A stretch of 64,000 nt of DNA. Origin: Lentisphaerota bacterium (GTDB lineage Bacteria > Verrucomicrobiota > Lentisphaeria > Oligosphaerales > JABHEG01). The stretch's first letter is position 1. Each line of letters starts with the position of its first letter. The notes beneath the pieces are model-generated. The model was given only the letters and a program-made list of their open reading frames with translations, was not told where the DNA came from and did not search any database. The position numbers were made by a program, and so were the translations under genes. Of the stretch, positions 26,060-35,655 are shown in pieces. Location of the stretch: NCBI GenBank assembly GCA_018676675.1, contig JABHEG010000003.1, positions 26,951 through 90,950 on the forward strand, given 5' to 3'.

Positions 26060-27025
26060 TCACGTCACCCCGTGGTACCGCTGGTACCAACGGACAAACT
26101 GGGGGATGCCGACCGAGATGGGGGTCTCGGGCGAGAAGGCGAGTTTCTCCTGAGCCCGGGCGATGTCCGCAAAAGCGGCGGGCACGTCTCCAGGCTGCAT
26201 CGGGAGCATCTCCAACTTCGGCTTGACGCCGAGTTCGTCCCCAAGGATGTTGACGAGGTCCAGGAGGTCTTCGCAACGGTGGTTGCCGAGGTTGATGATC
26301 TCGTAGTCATCGAGGGAATCGAACATGAGGGAGGCCTTCACTCCGGCTACGATGTCGTCGATATAAGTGAAGTCACGTTTCATCTTCCCGTGGTTGAACA
26401 ACTGGATTGGTTTGCCCTGTAACATCCAGTCGGTGAACAGCCACAGTGCCATGTCGGGGCGTCCCCAAGGGCCGTAGACGGAGAAGAACCGCAGCCCGAT
26501 CGTCTGGAAACCGTAGAGGCTGGTGTAGCTGTGGGCCATGAGCTCGTTAGCCCGTTTGGTCGCCGCGTACAGGCTCAGAGGCGTCTCCACGGGATCGCTC
26601 TCTGAGAATGGCATCTTAGTGTTCCCACCGTAGACGCTGGAACTTGAGGCGTAGACGAGGCGCGGCTGAACGGGCGCATGCCGACAGGCCTCCAGGACAC
26701 TCAGGAAACCCTCGAGGTTCGAGCGTTGATAGACGAAGGGGTGTTCCAGTGAGTGCCGAACCCCCGCCTGTGCTGCCAGGTGGCAGATGGCTTCCGGCCT
26801 GAATCTATCGATCGCCGCCTGCAAGGCGTCGTGGTCGGCGATGTCCAACCGTAGGCCTTCGTAGCCTGATTCTGCCTCGAGGAGGGCGTGTCGGGACCGT
26901 TTGAGCTCAATCGAGTAGTAGTCGTTGAAGCAGTCGATCCCAAGGACCTTGTGACCATCAGCCAACAGACTTCGGGCTACATGGAATCCAATGAATCCGG
27001 CTGCCCCGGTAACTACAATTCGCAT
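26060..27025 (-). CDS. NAD-dependent epimerase, UDP-glucuronate 4-epimerase type
   Basis: A 321-residue extended short-chain dehydrogenase. It has TGAAGFIG (6-13), the catalytic Ser region YASSSSVYGG (about 125-134) and Tyr-x-x-x-Lys in YAATKRANE (about 154-162). GIDCFNDYYS near residue 34 and ARFFSVYGPWGRPDMA-like sequence near 180 are characteristic of UDP-glucuronate 4-epimerases (CapI/LspL type), which make UDP-galacturonate for surface polysaccharides. It is transcribed away from fkp and shares the 394-base divergent region with it. Confidence 0.85.
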   Translation of the reverse strand: MRIVVTGAAGFIGFHVARSLLADGHKVLGIDCFNDYYSIELKRSRHALLEAESGYEGLRLDIADHDALQAAIDRFRPEAICHLAAQAGVRHSLEHPFVYQRSNLEGFLSVLEACRHAPVQPRLVYASSSSVYGGNTKMPFSESDPVETPLSLYAATKRANELMAHSYTSLYGFQTIGLRFFSVYGPWGRPDMALWLFTDWMLQGKPIQLFNHGKMKRDFTYIDDIVAGVKASLMFDSLDDYEIINLGNHRCEDLLDLVNILGDELGVKPKLEMLPMQPGDVPAAFADIARAQEKLAFSPETPISVGIPQFVRWYQRYHGVT

Positions 27026-27419
27026 ATCTATTCCTTACAGACTCTCCGCCGTGTCGGCGCTACAGAAGCTCGAGTCCTGCGCTCCAGGCCCGAGACTGTC
27101 GAAAGTAGCTTACTGTTGACCAGGCGCAATTCAATATTCAGTCGGCTGGTGCCGGGATGGATCTGTGGACGTCCGGGATTGCTCGCCGTGAGCAGGGCTG
27201 TTTCATGCTGCCGAATCTGGTCCGTCCGTGATAGCGTGATCCCATGGTAGCGTCTCCGGATTCCCGTGCTCAGGCTTTTACGTTCTCACCTTTTCACAGA
27301 AGTGAGAATGAAACAGCCCTGCACCGCGAGGGAATGGGGTTGCATTCGCGCGGCTCATCCGTATCTTGTGAGTCAAGGGGAGCCCCACGCAGGGAGCAAC
27401 GCCAAAGGAGCAGCCGCGG
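27026..27419. promoter_or_regulatory. Divergent region with a 15-bp inverted repeat and inner hairpin
   Basis: The 394 bases between the epimerase and fkp contain no gene. A perfect 15-bp inverted repeat GCAGGGCTGTTTCAT (27192-27206) / ATGAAACAGCCCTGC (27308-27322) brackets about 100 bases. Inside it an additional 7-bp hairpin TTCTCAC (27283-27289) / GTGAGAA (27302-27308) directly adjoins the right arm. The arms could be the ends of a small non-autonomous element, or paired regulator sites for the two divergent genes. Confidence 0.5.
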
Positions 27420-30338
27420 GTGCGTGCTTCAGGAATAGAGCTGACCGACAACACCGATTGCCTGGTGTCGCTGCCTCCGGCGATGGCGGGACGTTTCTGC
27501 GATCTGCACCCCTCAGAGGGTAGGCGATGGTTTGCGGCTTGCGACCCTGACGGTCGCCGCTTGGGATCCGGCGGAGGAACCGTGCATGTGCTGCGCGAAG
27601 CATGGCGGGCCTCGCAGGGCACTGACTCGTTCCGTGCCTGGATCCGGCGGGAGCGGAAACTGATCATCCATGGTGGCGGGCAGAGCCGCCGACTTCCTTC
27701 TTATGCCGCCGTGGGGAAGCCGCTGATGCCCATGCCCGCTTTGCGCTGGGCGTTGGGCCAGCGGGTGGACCAGTGCCTCCTGGATCTTCAGGTGGAGGCT
27801 TGTGACCGGATCCTCGAACGGGCCGCCTCTCCCAGTCGAGTGATGATTACGAGCGGGGATGTACTTGTCCACTTTGAGCCGGATTTCCCGGATCTCCCGG
27901 ATGCTGATATCGTCTGCCTTGGCCTGTGGGGGACCGCGGAGGACGCGCAACACTTCGGTGTTTTCTTCTGTCCGCGTCAATGTCCGGGTGAGTTGGCCTT
28001 TGTGTTGCAGAAGCCGAGCATTGATGAGATTCGGCAGTCGGCCGGCGATCACCTCTTCTTGTTGGACAGTGGGGTCTGGCTCCTTTCTGAGCGTGCCCTT
28101 GCGGTTCTCTTCGCCAAATCCGGGGCCTGTATTGATGGCAGTGAGCGCGAGTCAGGGCAGTTAGCGGCCTACGATCTCTACGGAGATCTGGGCCCGAAGT
28201 TGGGGAAGGCCCCCACTGTGCGGGATGATGCGGTGTTCGGTGAACTGACCAGCGCGGTAGTGCCGTTGCCGGGCGGCGAGTTCTACCATTTCGGCACGAC
28301 TCGGGACGTCATTCGCTCGACGGCGCGTCTACAGAACCGCGTCCTCGACCAGCGCCGTTTCGCTGGAATTGGCTCGAAGCCGCACCCGAGCATGTTCGTT
28401 CAGAACACCGCTCTCGACGAGTCCCTCCCGGATACCGGTCGCAACGTGTGGGTTGAGAACTCCCACGTCCCGCGAACCTGGCAGTTGAGCCATGACCACT
28501 GCATTACCGGTGTTCCCGAGAATGGCTGGACGCTCAGTTTGGAGCCGGGGACTTGTGTCGATTTTGTGCCGGTGCATCAGTCGGCCAGATGGTGTTTGCG
28601 CGTCCACGGCATGGATGACACGTTCTCCGGTGCCTGTGGTGCTTCAGACACGACGTATCTGGGCCGCCCGCTGGTGCAGTGGCTGGCGGACCGTGGACTT
28701 GACCTGGGCGCGGCAGGGATCGTTCCCGACACCGACATCCAACGGGCTCCGCTGTTCCCCGTAGTCGAGCTTGGCGAGATCACGGGAGCCTATCTCGAAT
28801 GGCTTTCCTGCGCGGCTCCCCGGGCCGACTCTGGATGGCGCGAACGCTGGTTGTCTGCCCCAAGATTATCCGCGGCTGAGCTTGGCGAACAGGCGTCTCT
28901 GGACCGGCTTTACTCGCAGCGTCGAGCGTTTCTGAAGCAGGCTCTTCCGTGCATGGCTGAGAACCACGACCGCAGCGTCTTCTACCGTCTTGACTTGGCT
29001 GCCACCAGTGCCATTTATGTCGACCCTGAATTGCCTGTTCCCGAGCTTCCGTCGTCGGAAGCGGATGTGATGAAGAGCATTCATGCTCGGATGTTCCGTT
29101 CGGCTCTGTTGCGGGAACGTTCGGAGGACGACTCCCGGTGGGAGAAGGAGGCCTTCGAGATACTCCGGGAGGCGATGACCGATGTGCTCGAGCATGAGCC
29201 CGTCTGCCCTGAGCGTCAGGTCATGGAAGATCAAATCGTCTGGGCGCGTTGTCCGGTCAGGTTGGATCTGGCCGGCGGGTGGACCGATACGCCTCCCTAC
29301 TGCCACCTGTTCGGTGGGCGTGTGGTCAACTTGGCGGTCGACCTGAACGGTCAGCCCCCTTTGCAGGTCTTTATCCGCCCCACCGAGCGTCCTGAATTCG
29401 TTCTGCGCTCGATTGATCAAAGCCGCGAGCAGCGAATCACGACTTACGAGGAGATCGCGGCGTGTGCAGATATCAGCGATGCGTTCTCGATTGCGAAGGC
29501 TGCGCTTGCCTTGGCCGGGTTCCTGCCGCCGTTCCATGCTCAGGGCGGCTATGCTTCGCTTCGTGATCAACTCATTGACTTTGGCGGTGGGCTGGAACTC
29601 ACGGTTCTGGCCGCCGTTCCCAGGGGGTCGGGATTGGGCACCAGCAGCATCCTTGCTGCGGTGGCATTGGGGGCGTTGAGTGACTGCTGTGGGCTGGGCT
29701 GGGGGCACACGGATGTGTGCGCCCGAACGTTGGTGCTGGAGCAGATGCTGACGACGGGCGGCGGATGGCAAGATCAGGTTGGCGGCGTGCTCAGAGGGGC
29801 GAAGCTCCTTGAGTCGCATTCGGGATTTGATCAACGCCCTGCGGTGAACTGGCTGCCGGGACACCTGTTTGAGGAAGGACCTTCACAGGGCGCCATCCTG
29901 TTGTACTACACGGGCGTGACGCGGGTAGCGAAGCAGATTCTGCAGGAAATCGTGCGGAATGTCTTCCTCAACTCCCGGCCGCATCTGGCCATTCTGCGTG
30001 AGATTGGCGAGAATGCACTGCGTGCTGCTGAGTCCATCCAGCGAGCTGACTACGATGCCCTATGTTCGTCGGTGAATGCCAGCTGGTGTCTGAACCAACG
30101 GCTCGATGCCGGAACGAACCCTGAAGCGATTCAGGCGATTCTCGATTCTGTCTCGGACTGGCTGTGTGCCGCGAAGCTCCTGGGGGCGGGGGGAGGTGGG
30201 TACCTTCTGATGCTTGCCAAGGACGAGGAGTGCGCGGGGCGGATCAGGCGCCGGCTGACCGAGTGCCCCCCAAATGGCAAAGCCAGGTTTGTTTCCCTTA
30301 GCCTCTCGAGGACGGGCCTGGAAGTGACGCGGAGCTGA
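27420..30338 (+). CDS. fkp: Bifunctional L-fucokinase / GDP-L-fucose pyrophosphorylase
   Basis: A 972-residue protein matching the Fkp architecture of Bacteroides (about 950 residues). The N-terminal half is a fucose-1-phosphate guanylyltransferase: nucleotide-binding IIHGGGQSRRLPSYAAVGK at about 80-98, with beta-helix-like repeats around 340-420. The C-terminal half is a GHMP kinase: VRLDLAGGWTDTPPYC (about 613-628), the ATP loop RGSGLGTSS (about 734) and LLGAGGGGYLLM (about 920). It converts salvaged L-fucose to fucose-1-phosphate and then GDP-fucose for fucosylated surface glycans. The GTG start has AAAGGAG upstream. It ends three bases before the next epimerase gene, so they are cotranscribed. 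Confidence 0.92.
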   Translation: MRASGIELTDNTDCLVSLPPAMAGRFCDLHPSEGRRWFAACDPDGRRLGSGGGTVHVLREAWRASQGTDSFRAWIRRERKLIIHGGGQSRRLPSYAAVGKPLMPMPALRWALGQRVDQCLLDLQVEACDRILERAASPSRVMITSGDVLVHFEPDFPDLPDADIVCLGLWGTAEDAQHFGVFFCPRQCPGELAFVLQKPSIDEIRQSAGDHLFLLDSGVWLLSERALAVLFAKSGACIDGSERESGQLAAYDLYGDLGPKLGKAPTVRDDAVFGELTSAVVPLPGGEFYHFGTTRDVIRSTARLQNRVLDQRRFAGIGSKPHPSMFVQNTALDESLPDTGRNVWVENSHVPRTWQLSHDHCITGVPENGWTLSLEPGTCVDFVPVHQSARWCLRVHGMDDTFSGACGASDTTYLGRPLVQWLADRGLDLGAAGIVPDTDIQRAPLFPVVELGEITGAYLEWLSCAAPRADSGWRERWLSAPRLSAAELGEQASLDRLYSQRRAFLKQALPCMAENHDRSVFYRLDLAATSAIYVDPELPVPELPSSEADVMKSIHARMFRSALLRERSEDDSRWEKEAFEILREAMTDVLEHEPVCPERQVMEDQIVWARCPVRLDLAGGWTDTPPYCHLFGGRVVNLAVDLNGQPPLQVFIRPTERPEFVLRSIDQSREQRITTYEEIAACADISDAFSIAKAALALAGFLPPFHAQGGYASLRDQLIDFGGGLELTVLAAVPRGSGLGTSSILAAVALGALSDCCGLGWGHTDVCARTLVLEQMLTTGGGWQDQVGGVLRGAKLLESHSGFDQRPAVNWLPGHLFEEGPSQGAILLYYTGVTRVAKQILQEIVRNVFLNSRPHLAILREIGENALRAAESIQRADYDALCSSVNASWCLNQRLDAGTNPEAIQAILDSVSDWLCAAKLLGAGGGGYLLMLAKDEECAGRIRRRLTECPPNGKARFVSLSLSRTGLEVTRS

Positions 30339-30341
30339 CGA

Positions 30342-31427
30342 ATGATGCGAGTGTTGGTAACCGGTGGGGCCGGCTTTGTCGGTTCTCGACTGTGCCGGCT
30401 TTTCCGGGCAGACTTCCCCAAGGCGGACATCGTTGCCTTTGACAATCTCAGGCGCCGAGGCAGCGAGCTCAACGTTGCCGAGTTCCCCGTGCACAGTATC
30501 CAGTTCGTGCACGGTGACGTCCGCAGTTCCGCGGATCTGGCGGCCCTGGACGGACATTTCGACGTCGTTGTCGAGGCTTCGGCTGAGCCCAGCGTTCACG
30601 CCGGCACCGGCGGCGAGTCTCCGCGATATGTTATCGACACAAACTTCGGCGGCACGATCAACTGTCTCGAGTTTGCCCGCGTCCGTGCCGGGGGCATGGT
30701 CTTTCTCTCGACCAGTCGCGTGTATGCGGTCTCGGCGCTCCGACAGATCAGGTTGCGGGAGGAGGCGACCCGGCTCGTCCCCGAGGACGACGATCAGCCG
30801 CCCGGTTTCATGGAAGGAGGCGTGACGGAGGCCTTCCCAACTGTCGGTCGGGGCAGTCGGTCGTTGTATGGGACGACCAAGCTGGCCTCCGAGCTGTTCA
30901 TCGAGGAGTATGTGGCCGGGTACGATTTCCCGGCCGTGATCAACCGTTGTGGGGTCATCGCCGGAGCGGGTCAGTTCGGCAAGGTGGATCAAGGCGTATT
31001 CACGCTGTGGGTCGCTCGGCACCTGTTTGGTGGTGGGCTTCGCTACACCGGGTTCGGAGGCACAGGGAAGCAGGTGCGCGATCTGCTCCATCCGCGCGAT
31101 CTGTATGCACTTATTCGACGCCAAGTTGATTGCCTGGGTGACATCCGCGGGGAGGTCTTCGGGGTTGGCGGAGGCGTTTCCGGGGCCGTCAGTCTGGCGG
31201 AGTACACGACTCTTTGTCAGGACGCCACAGGCATGGAACTCCCCATCGGCTCTGTGCCTGACACCAGCGCGGTGGATATTCCTCACTATGTCACGAACAC
31301 GCGCAAAGTGAGCGGGGCCCTGGGGTGGCGTCCTCAGATTAGCCCTGCTGAGATAGTCGGCGAGATTAGTACATGGCTGCAGGAGAACTCCGAGCAGCTG
31401 AAGCCGCTGTTTGCGCCCGGGGCGTGA
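30342..31427 (+). CDS. NAD-dependent epimerase, CDP-paratose 2-epimerase-like
   Basis: A 361-residue extended SDR. It has TGGAGFVG (7-14), FLSTSRVYAVSAL as the catalytic Ser segment (about 125), and an intact Tyr-x-x-x-Lys in YGTTKLASE (about 176). DNLRRRGSELN near residue 35 and GKQVRDLLHPRDLY near 245 are typical of the CDP-paratose/CDP-tyvelose 2-epimerase branch. It sits directly after fkp, presumably in a nucleotide-sugar operon for surface glycan. Its true substrate may be another NDP-sugar, since no CDP-sugar synthesis genes (rfbF, rfbG, rfbH or rfbS) are present. Confidence 0.8.
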   Translation: MMRVLVTGGAGFVGSRLCRLFRADFPKADIVAFDNLRRRGSELNVAEFPVHSIQFVHGDVRSSADLAALDGHFDVVVEASAEPSVHAGTGGESPRYVIDTNFGGTINCLEFARVRAGGMVFLSTSRVYAVSALRQIRLREEATRLVPEDDDQPPGFMEGGVTEAFPTVGRGSRSLYGTTKLASELFIEEYVAGYDFPAVINRCGVIAGAGQFGKVDQGVFTLWVARHLFGGGLRYTGFGGTGKQVRDLLHPRDLYALIRRQVDCLGDIRGEVFGVGGGVSGAVSLAEYTTLCQDATGMELPIGSVPDTSAVDIPHYVTNTRKVSGALGWRPQISPAEIVGEISTWLQENSEQLKPLFAPGA

Positions 31428-31531
31428 TGCAGAGCTGCGGATCGGACGATGATTGTCCGAGTGGCACACGAGCCGGGTCTCCGGCGCAGGTGCGCCAGTC
31501 ATATCGGAGGGTGTAACTGCCTCGAAGTGCT

Positions 31532-31629
31532 ATGGAGCGCCGGTTCTCCCGCGTGCGGTCGCGTTCCGCGTCCTGACGCGGTCACGGGACGCAACCGGCC
31601 TGGCCGCTCACGGAGAAGCGGCACCCCCA
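31532..31629. repeat. Modular palindromic repeat, family 2, long copy
   Basis: A hairpin-rich element filling much of the 281-base gap between the two CDP-sugar-type epimerase genes. It starts TGGAGCGCCGG and ends with GGCCGCTCACGGAGAAGCGGC followed by ACCCCCA, the same module as in the copies at 40711-40775 and 44011-44074 (GCsGGTTACGG...). It also contains CCGGTT/AACCGG and CGTCC/GGGACG stems. Confidence 0.55.
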
Positions 31630-31708
31630 ACGGTGTGTCGCGACCAGCAGTTCTGTGCTCAAGAACGGGGTCCAGTCACCCGATGGCAAGTTGTAGAGAG
31701 GATGAAGT

Positions 31709-32782
31709 ATGTCCGTAGCGATCGTGACCGGTTCTTCAGGGCTTGTTGGGAGTGAGTCGGTTCGTTTCCTGCACGCACAGGGGATGGATGTCATCGGGCT
31801 TGATAATAATCTGCGGGCCTATTTTTTCGGGCAGGACGGAGCGACCGACTGGAATGCCCGGAAGCTTGCTGAGGATCTCCCGAAGTACCAGCACCTGGAG
31901 GTCGATATACGTGATCCGGATGCCGTGAATGAGGTGTTTGTGCGGTATGGGACGTCCATCTCGATCGTGGTCCACTGTGCCGCCCAACCGTCCCACGACT
32001 GGGCGGCCAAAGAACCGATCACAGATTTCTCCGTCAACGCTTTGGGGACGCTCTACCTGCTTGAGGCCACGCGTGCGGCCTCGCCCGATGCGACATTCAT
32101 CTATACCTCGACGAACAAGGTTTACGGGGACACCCCCAACGTCCTGCCTTTGGTCGAGAGAGAGACGCGTTGGGAGTGTGATGAGGCTCACCCTTACGCC
32201 AAGCATGGCATCGACGAGTCGATGTCGATCGATCAGTGTAAGCATTCTGTGTTCGGAGCCAGCAAGGTGGCCGGTGATGTCATGTGCCAGGAGTACGGGA
32301 AGTACTTCGGGCTGCGGACGGGGATCTTCCGCGGGGGATGCCTGACGGGACCAGCGCACAGCGGGGCGGAACTGCACGGGTTTCTGGCCTACCTCGTGAA
32401 GTGTCAGCTTACCGGGCGCCCCTACACGATCTTCGGCTACAAAGGCAAGCAAGTCCGGGACAACATTCACAGCCACGACCTGGTCAGTGCGTTTTGGCAC
32501 TTCCATGGCGACCCGAAGCCCGGTCGCGTCTACAACATGGGAGGGAGCAGGCACAGCAACTGCTCAATGCAGGAAGCGATCACGATCATTGCGGAGATGT
32601 CGGGACGAGAGCTGAACGTGACACTGTCGGATGACGCCAGGATTGGTGATCACATCTGGTGGATTTCGGATGTTCGACGGTTCCAGAAGGACTTCCCCGG
32701 GTGGGCGTACACCTGTGATATCAAGGCCATTCTGCGAGAGATTATTGATGCCACGGCTGAGCGTGAGGGGGTTAGTCTCTGA
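31709..32782 (+). CDS. CDP-paratose 2-epimerase-like SDR with Phe in place of the catalytic Tyr
   Basis: A 357-residue extended SDR with TGSSGLVG (7-14) and [14 protein letters not shown] (about 29-42), a segment typical of CDP-paratose 2-epimerases. The catalytic Ser/Thr region is [13 protein letters not shown] (about 131-143). The expected Tyr-x-x-x-Lys reads [11 protein letters not shown], i.e. Phe-x-x-x-Lys. [14 protein letters not shown] (about 248) matches its upstream neighbour, so the pair may be a divergent duplication. It probably acts on an NDP-sugar for surface glycan. The changed Tyr means either an altered mechanism or a family-specific replacement. Confidence 0.75.
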   Translation: MSVAIVTGSSGLVGSESVRFLHAQGMDVIGLDNNLRAYFFGQDGATDWNARKLAEDLPKYQHLEVDIRDPDAVNEVFVRYGTSISIVVHCAAQPSHDWAAKEPITDFSVNALGTLYLLEATRAASPDATFIYTSTNKVYGDTPNVLPLVERETRWECDEAHPYAKHGIDESMSIDQCKHSVFGASKVAGDVMCQEYGKYFGLRTGIFRGGCLTGPAHSGAELHGFLAYLVKCQLTGRPYTIFGYKGKQVRDNIHSHDLVSAFWHFHGDPKPGRVYNMGGSRHSNCSMQEAITIIAEMSGRELNVTLSDDARIGDHIWWISDVRRFQKDFPGWAYTCDIKAILREIIDATAEREGVSL

Positions 32783-32826
32783 GAGCTACTGATCCGGCCA
32801 GATGTGGTGTTGCATGAAGGCCAGTA

Positions 32827-32886
32827 GGTTTCAGGTGTCAGGTTTCTGGTGTCAAACTCGAATCCTGACACCTGAACACTGAAACC
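32827..32886. repeat. Inverted repeat between convergent genes, possible bidirectional terminator
   Basis: GGTTTCAGGTGTCAGG (32827-32842) pairs with CCTGACACCTGAA plus GAAACC (32864-32886), with a 7-base interruption in the right arm. The stretch is internally repetitive (GTTTC-AGGTGTCA units). It lies between convergent genes, where it could stop transcription from both sides. Repetitive stretches of this kind are often dispersed in genomes. Confidence 0.5.
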
Positions 32887-32910
32887 AGACACCTTGATAC
32901 GCAGCGTTGT

Positions 32911-35637
32911 TTACTGCCGCATCAATAGCCTGATCCTGCTGATCGACACGCGCTGTTCCTTGGTCCGGGTGGGGTCGAGGCGCAGACCACGGATGAGACC
33001 ACGCCAGCGGGGGTGTGAAGCCAGATCCAAGCGTACAGTCTGGGGTGCTGCCTGGGAACGCAGCCCCACGTACACGCAGGCGTTTCCGTTGACCGGGCTC
33101 GACGCTGTGGCCCAGAACATAGTCACGTTGTCATGTGCGGTTGGCGCAGGGGATACTGACAGCGTCACTTCAGCGCTTGAGATGGCGCTGGCTTCCAGTT
33201 CGAGCCAACCAGTGCGGAACGCCGGATCGTGCGTGGTCGTTGTGGCGACGAGAGCGCCATCGGTTACGTGCACATCGGCCAGTCCCATGAGCGGCCGCCA
33301 CGCAGCCGCATCGTCATCTGTCTTGAACGTCCACTCTGTTCGTTTGGCGCCTGGTCTACGGAGATCAAAGTCATAGGGCCCAAGGGCGACGTCCTGAGGC
33401 GTGATCCGTGCGGGAGGAGGCCCTTCGCAGAAGGTCTCACGGACAGCCTCAAGCATGCTGAATCCGAATTCTGTGCATGGTTCGATGTAGCTGCCTTCCG
33501 TCCACTCATTCCATGGTCCCATGATCAGGAGTTTCTCATCGCGTTGGTCGAGCCACTCCTTGGCTTCGGTCAGGATCGTTCGGAAGAGCTTTGGGGTGCG
33601 TTCGTAGATCACGAAGGTGTTGTCGCCATGGCGCGGACGGGCATCCCAGCCTGTGTCGACCACCGGGAGGAAATCCATCCCTGCTGCTTTGTATGGTTGC
33701 TCCCTCGCATCCCATCCCGCACGGCTGTTCTGAGCAACCAGGGAGAACGGGTAGAAACGCGGATCTCTGGCTTCGTCTCGGCATCGGTGCCACCAGTGGT
33801 ACGAGGTCCAGGCTTGGTATCCCTCACCAGCCAGCTGCTCCGGCGTTCCGTTGTTGTTCATTGCCACAAAGTGGATGCCTGGGAGTCCGGCGTCCCGGGC
33901 CATGGCCTGGGATATATCCAACAGGGCCCTTGCTCCGTCGCTTCCTCCCATGTCACGACGGATGTTTGATGGTGACCAGAGCGCGACGAGCGGCTTGCCG
34001 TCGACGCGCAGGTACTCAGGCATGCTGAAGTACTCGTCGATCCAGAATTGCGTAACGTTCCGCCAGTCTTCCTCCGAATGGGTGTTCGGCGGATTGTGGT
34101 TGGCCCACATGACAGCCCATTTCATGTACCTCCGGAAACGCGCTTTCCTGAGCGCATCGATGTAATGCATGTGGTGTGTCTTGCCGGCGACCCAGTACCA
34201 GTCGATGAGGAAGAACCCCACGCCGTGTTCCACGGCCCATTTGATTTGCCAATCCACGCATTCGGGATTGCCTTCGTCGTAGTAACCGAGGGTCGGTTTT
34301 GCCCAGGGGGCCGAGCGCTCGAGTTGACGCCATTGGCGTTCATGCCCGAAGCCGGGGTAGTAGTACGAGCCAATCAGGTAGTCTGTCCTGGCCGGAACCG
34401 GCTCAGGGATGCGGCCGCGTGGGAGAGAGGCGGGGACAGGTGGCGATACCTTCATCGGGGCGCTTGTGAACTCTCGTCTTCCAGCCGGGGTTTCGAGTGT
34501 CAGATGAGCCTTCACGAGACCTGTTGCGGTGGGAGAGACGGTGGCATAGGCCGTGACCGGCAACTCGGGTTTGACCGTAAACGGGTGGTCAAAGGCGTCA
34601 TCACTCTTCAGAAGCCTCGCTTTGCCTTGGATCCCGATGCGGGCTGTGGCGTTGGTTGCCTTGCCCCCAAGATTGGCCACGCGAGCCATGAATCGGCAGG
34701 GCTGCCCCACGCGGTTCACGCTGTCTACGGGGCCGAAGTAGAGCAGGTGGATGTCTGGGGAGGGCCACGGCTCGGAAGCGATGCTGAGGGCCCGCAGTGT
34801 GGGTGTGTCCGCGTCTCGACCGACCGCCTTTATCGCCAAATGCAGCAAGTTACCGTTCCAGGAGCTGTGGCCTGCCATGTTGAGGCTGTACGTGTGTGGC
34901 ACGGTGTCGCCGGGGATATAGACTCCCCGGGTCGGTGAGCCTTGCCCGGTGTCGGTTGCCCAGGTGACGACGATATGGGATTCGCTCGGGGCATCGAAGG
35001 TCATGCGGAGCCAGTCCTGGCCCTGTAAAGGGACGCGCAGCGGCGGGCCGGTCAGGATGTCCCCCTGTCCGCTCCAGCCACTCATCTCTGTTTCGGATAG
35101 GCGCCAATCTGCACGGGAGACTGGCTGCTGTGCCCGGCTCGGGCTGACAATGCGCAGCCAGTCAACCTCGAACTGGGTGTCCTGAAAAAGGTCGAAGCGG
35201 ATCTGAATGACCTTGCCTTCAGCCTGCCACCACGGGCGGATTCTGACGATTTCCCACGTGTCTCCGCCGACAACGTCGAAGGGAACGACCTTCTTGCCAG
35301 AGAACCCACCGTACTTGCCCTCGGTGGTGTTGGAGTAGAACAGCTGCCCTTCGCCACTGCCGGTGCACTTGACGCGAGCCCACACTTCCTGGTACGCGTC
35401 TGCCGGGATCTCAAAGAGAGGACTGGAGAGCTGGGGGTCGTGCCCCGTGCTGCGTCCTGAGATGGAAGTGGGACTTGTGCTCAGTTCCTCGATGTGCCGG
35501 GTGGCACGCCAGCCTTGCAGGTCGCCATCGAAGGTCCATTCCAGGAGCGTCCGGACGTCAGCCCCCTGAAGGAGTGTGGGAATGGTCAGTAGAATTAGCA
35601 GAGCGAAGGGCGTTTGATGGGGTTTGGTCTGTAGCAT
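32911..35637 (-). CDS. Secreted GH99/WbsX-type glycoside hydrolase-like protein
   Basis: A 908-residue exported protein with a signal peptide (FALLILLTIPTLLQGADV, cleavage near residue 26). Residues about 30-400 are beta-rich carbohydrate-binding-like modules (LEWTFDGDLQGWRATR; CRFMARVANLGGKATNATA). Residues about 420-740 form a TIM-barrel domain of the WbsX/GH99-like type: YYYPGFGHERQW, GVGFFLIDWYWVAGKTHHM, KWAVMWANHNPP, then MGPWNEWTEGSYIEP. Glu residues in the last segment are likely catalytic. A C-terminal LamG-like module begins at about 765. It probably degrades an alpha-mannan-like or other complex glycan outside the cytoplasm. It ends the leftward cluster headed by the XylR-type regulator. 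Confidence 0.8.
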   Translation of the reverse strand: MLQTKPHQTPFALLILLTIPTLLQGADVRTLLEWTFDGDLQGWRATRHIEELSTSPTSISGRSTGHDPQLSSPLFEIPADAYQEVWARVKCTGSGEGQLFYSNTTEGKYGGFSGKKVVPFDVVGGDTWEIVRIRPWWQAEGKVIQIRFDLFQDTQFEVDWLRIVSPSRAQQPVSRADWRLSETEMSGWSGQGDILTGPPLRVPLQGQDWLRMTFDAPSESHIVVTWATDTGQGSPTRGVYIPGDTVPHTYSLNMAGHSSWNGNLLHLAIKAVGRDADTPTLRALSIASEPWPSPDIHLLYFGPVDSVNRVGQPCRFMARVANLGGKATNATARIGIQGKARLLKSDDAFDHPFTVKPELPVTAYATVSPTATGLVKAHLTLETPAGRREFTSAPMKVSPPVPASLPRGRIPEPVPARTDYLIGSYYYPGFGHERQWRQLERSAPWAKPTLGYYDEGNPECVDWQIKWAVEHGVGFFLIDWYWVAGKTHHMHYIDALRKARFRRYMKWAVMWANHNPPNTHSEEDWRNVTQFWIDEYFSMPEYLRVDGKPLVALWSPSNIRRDMGGSDGARALLDISQAMARDAGLPGIHFVAMNNNGTPEQLAGEGYQAWTSYHWWHRCRDEARDPRFYPFSLVAQNSRAGWDAREQPYKAAGMDFLPVVDTGWDARPRHGDNTFVIYERTPKLFRTILTEAKEWLDQRDEKLLIMGPWNEWTEGSYIEPCTEFGFSMLEAVRETFCEGPPPARITPQDVALGPYDFDLRRPGAKRTEWTFKTDDDAAAWRPLMGLADVHVTDGALVATTTTHDPAFRTGWLELEASAISSAEVTLSVSPAPTAHDNVTMFWATASSPVNGNACVYVGLRSQAAPQTVRLDLASHPRWRGLIRGLRLDPTRTKEQRVSISRIRLLMRQ

Positions 35638-35655
35638 CGTCTGTCCTGAATTCGT

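Noticed and set aside
30060..31502. Long minus-strand open frame (480 codons) over fkp end and the first epimerase
   Set aside because: It spans two convincing plus-strand genes and shows no family motif.
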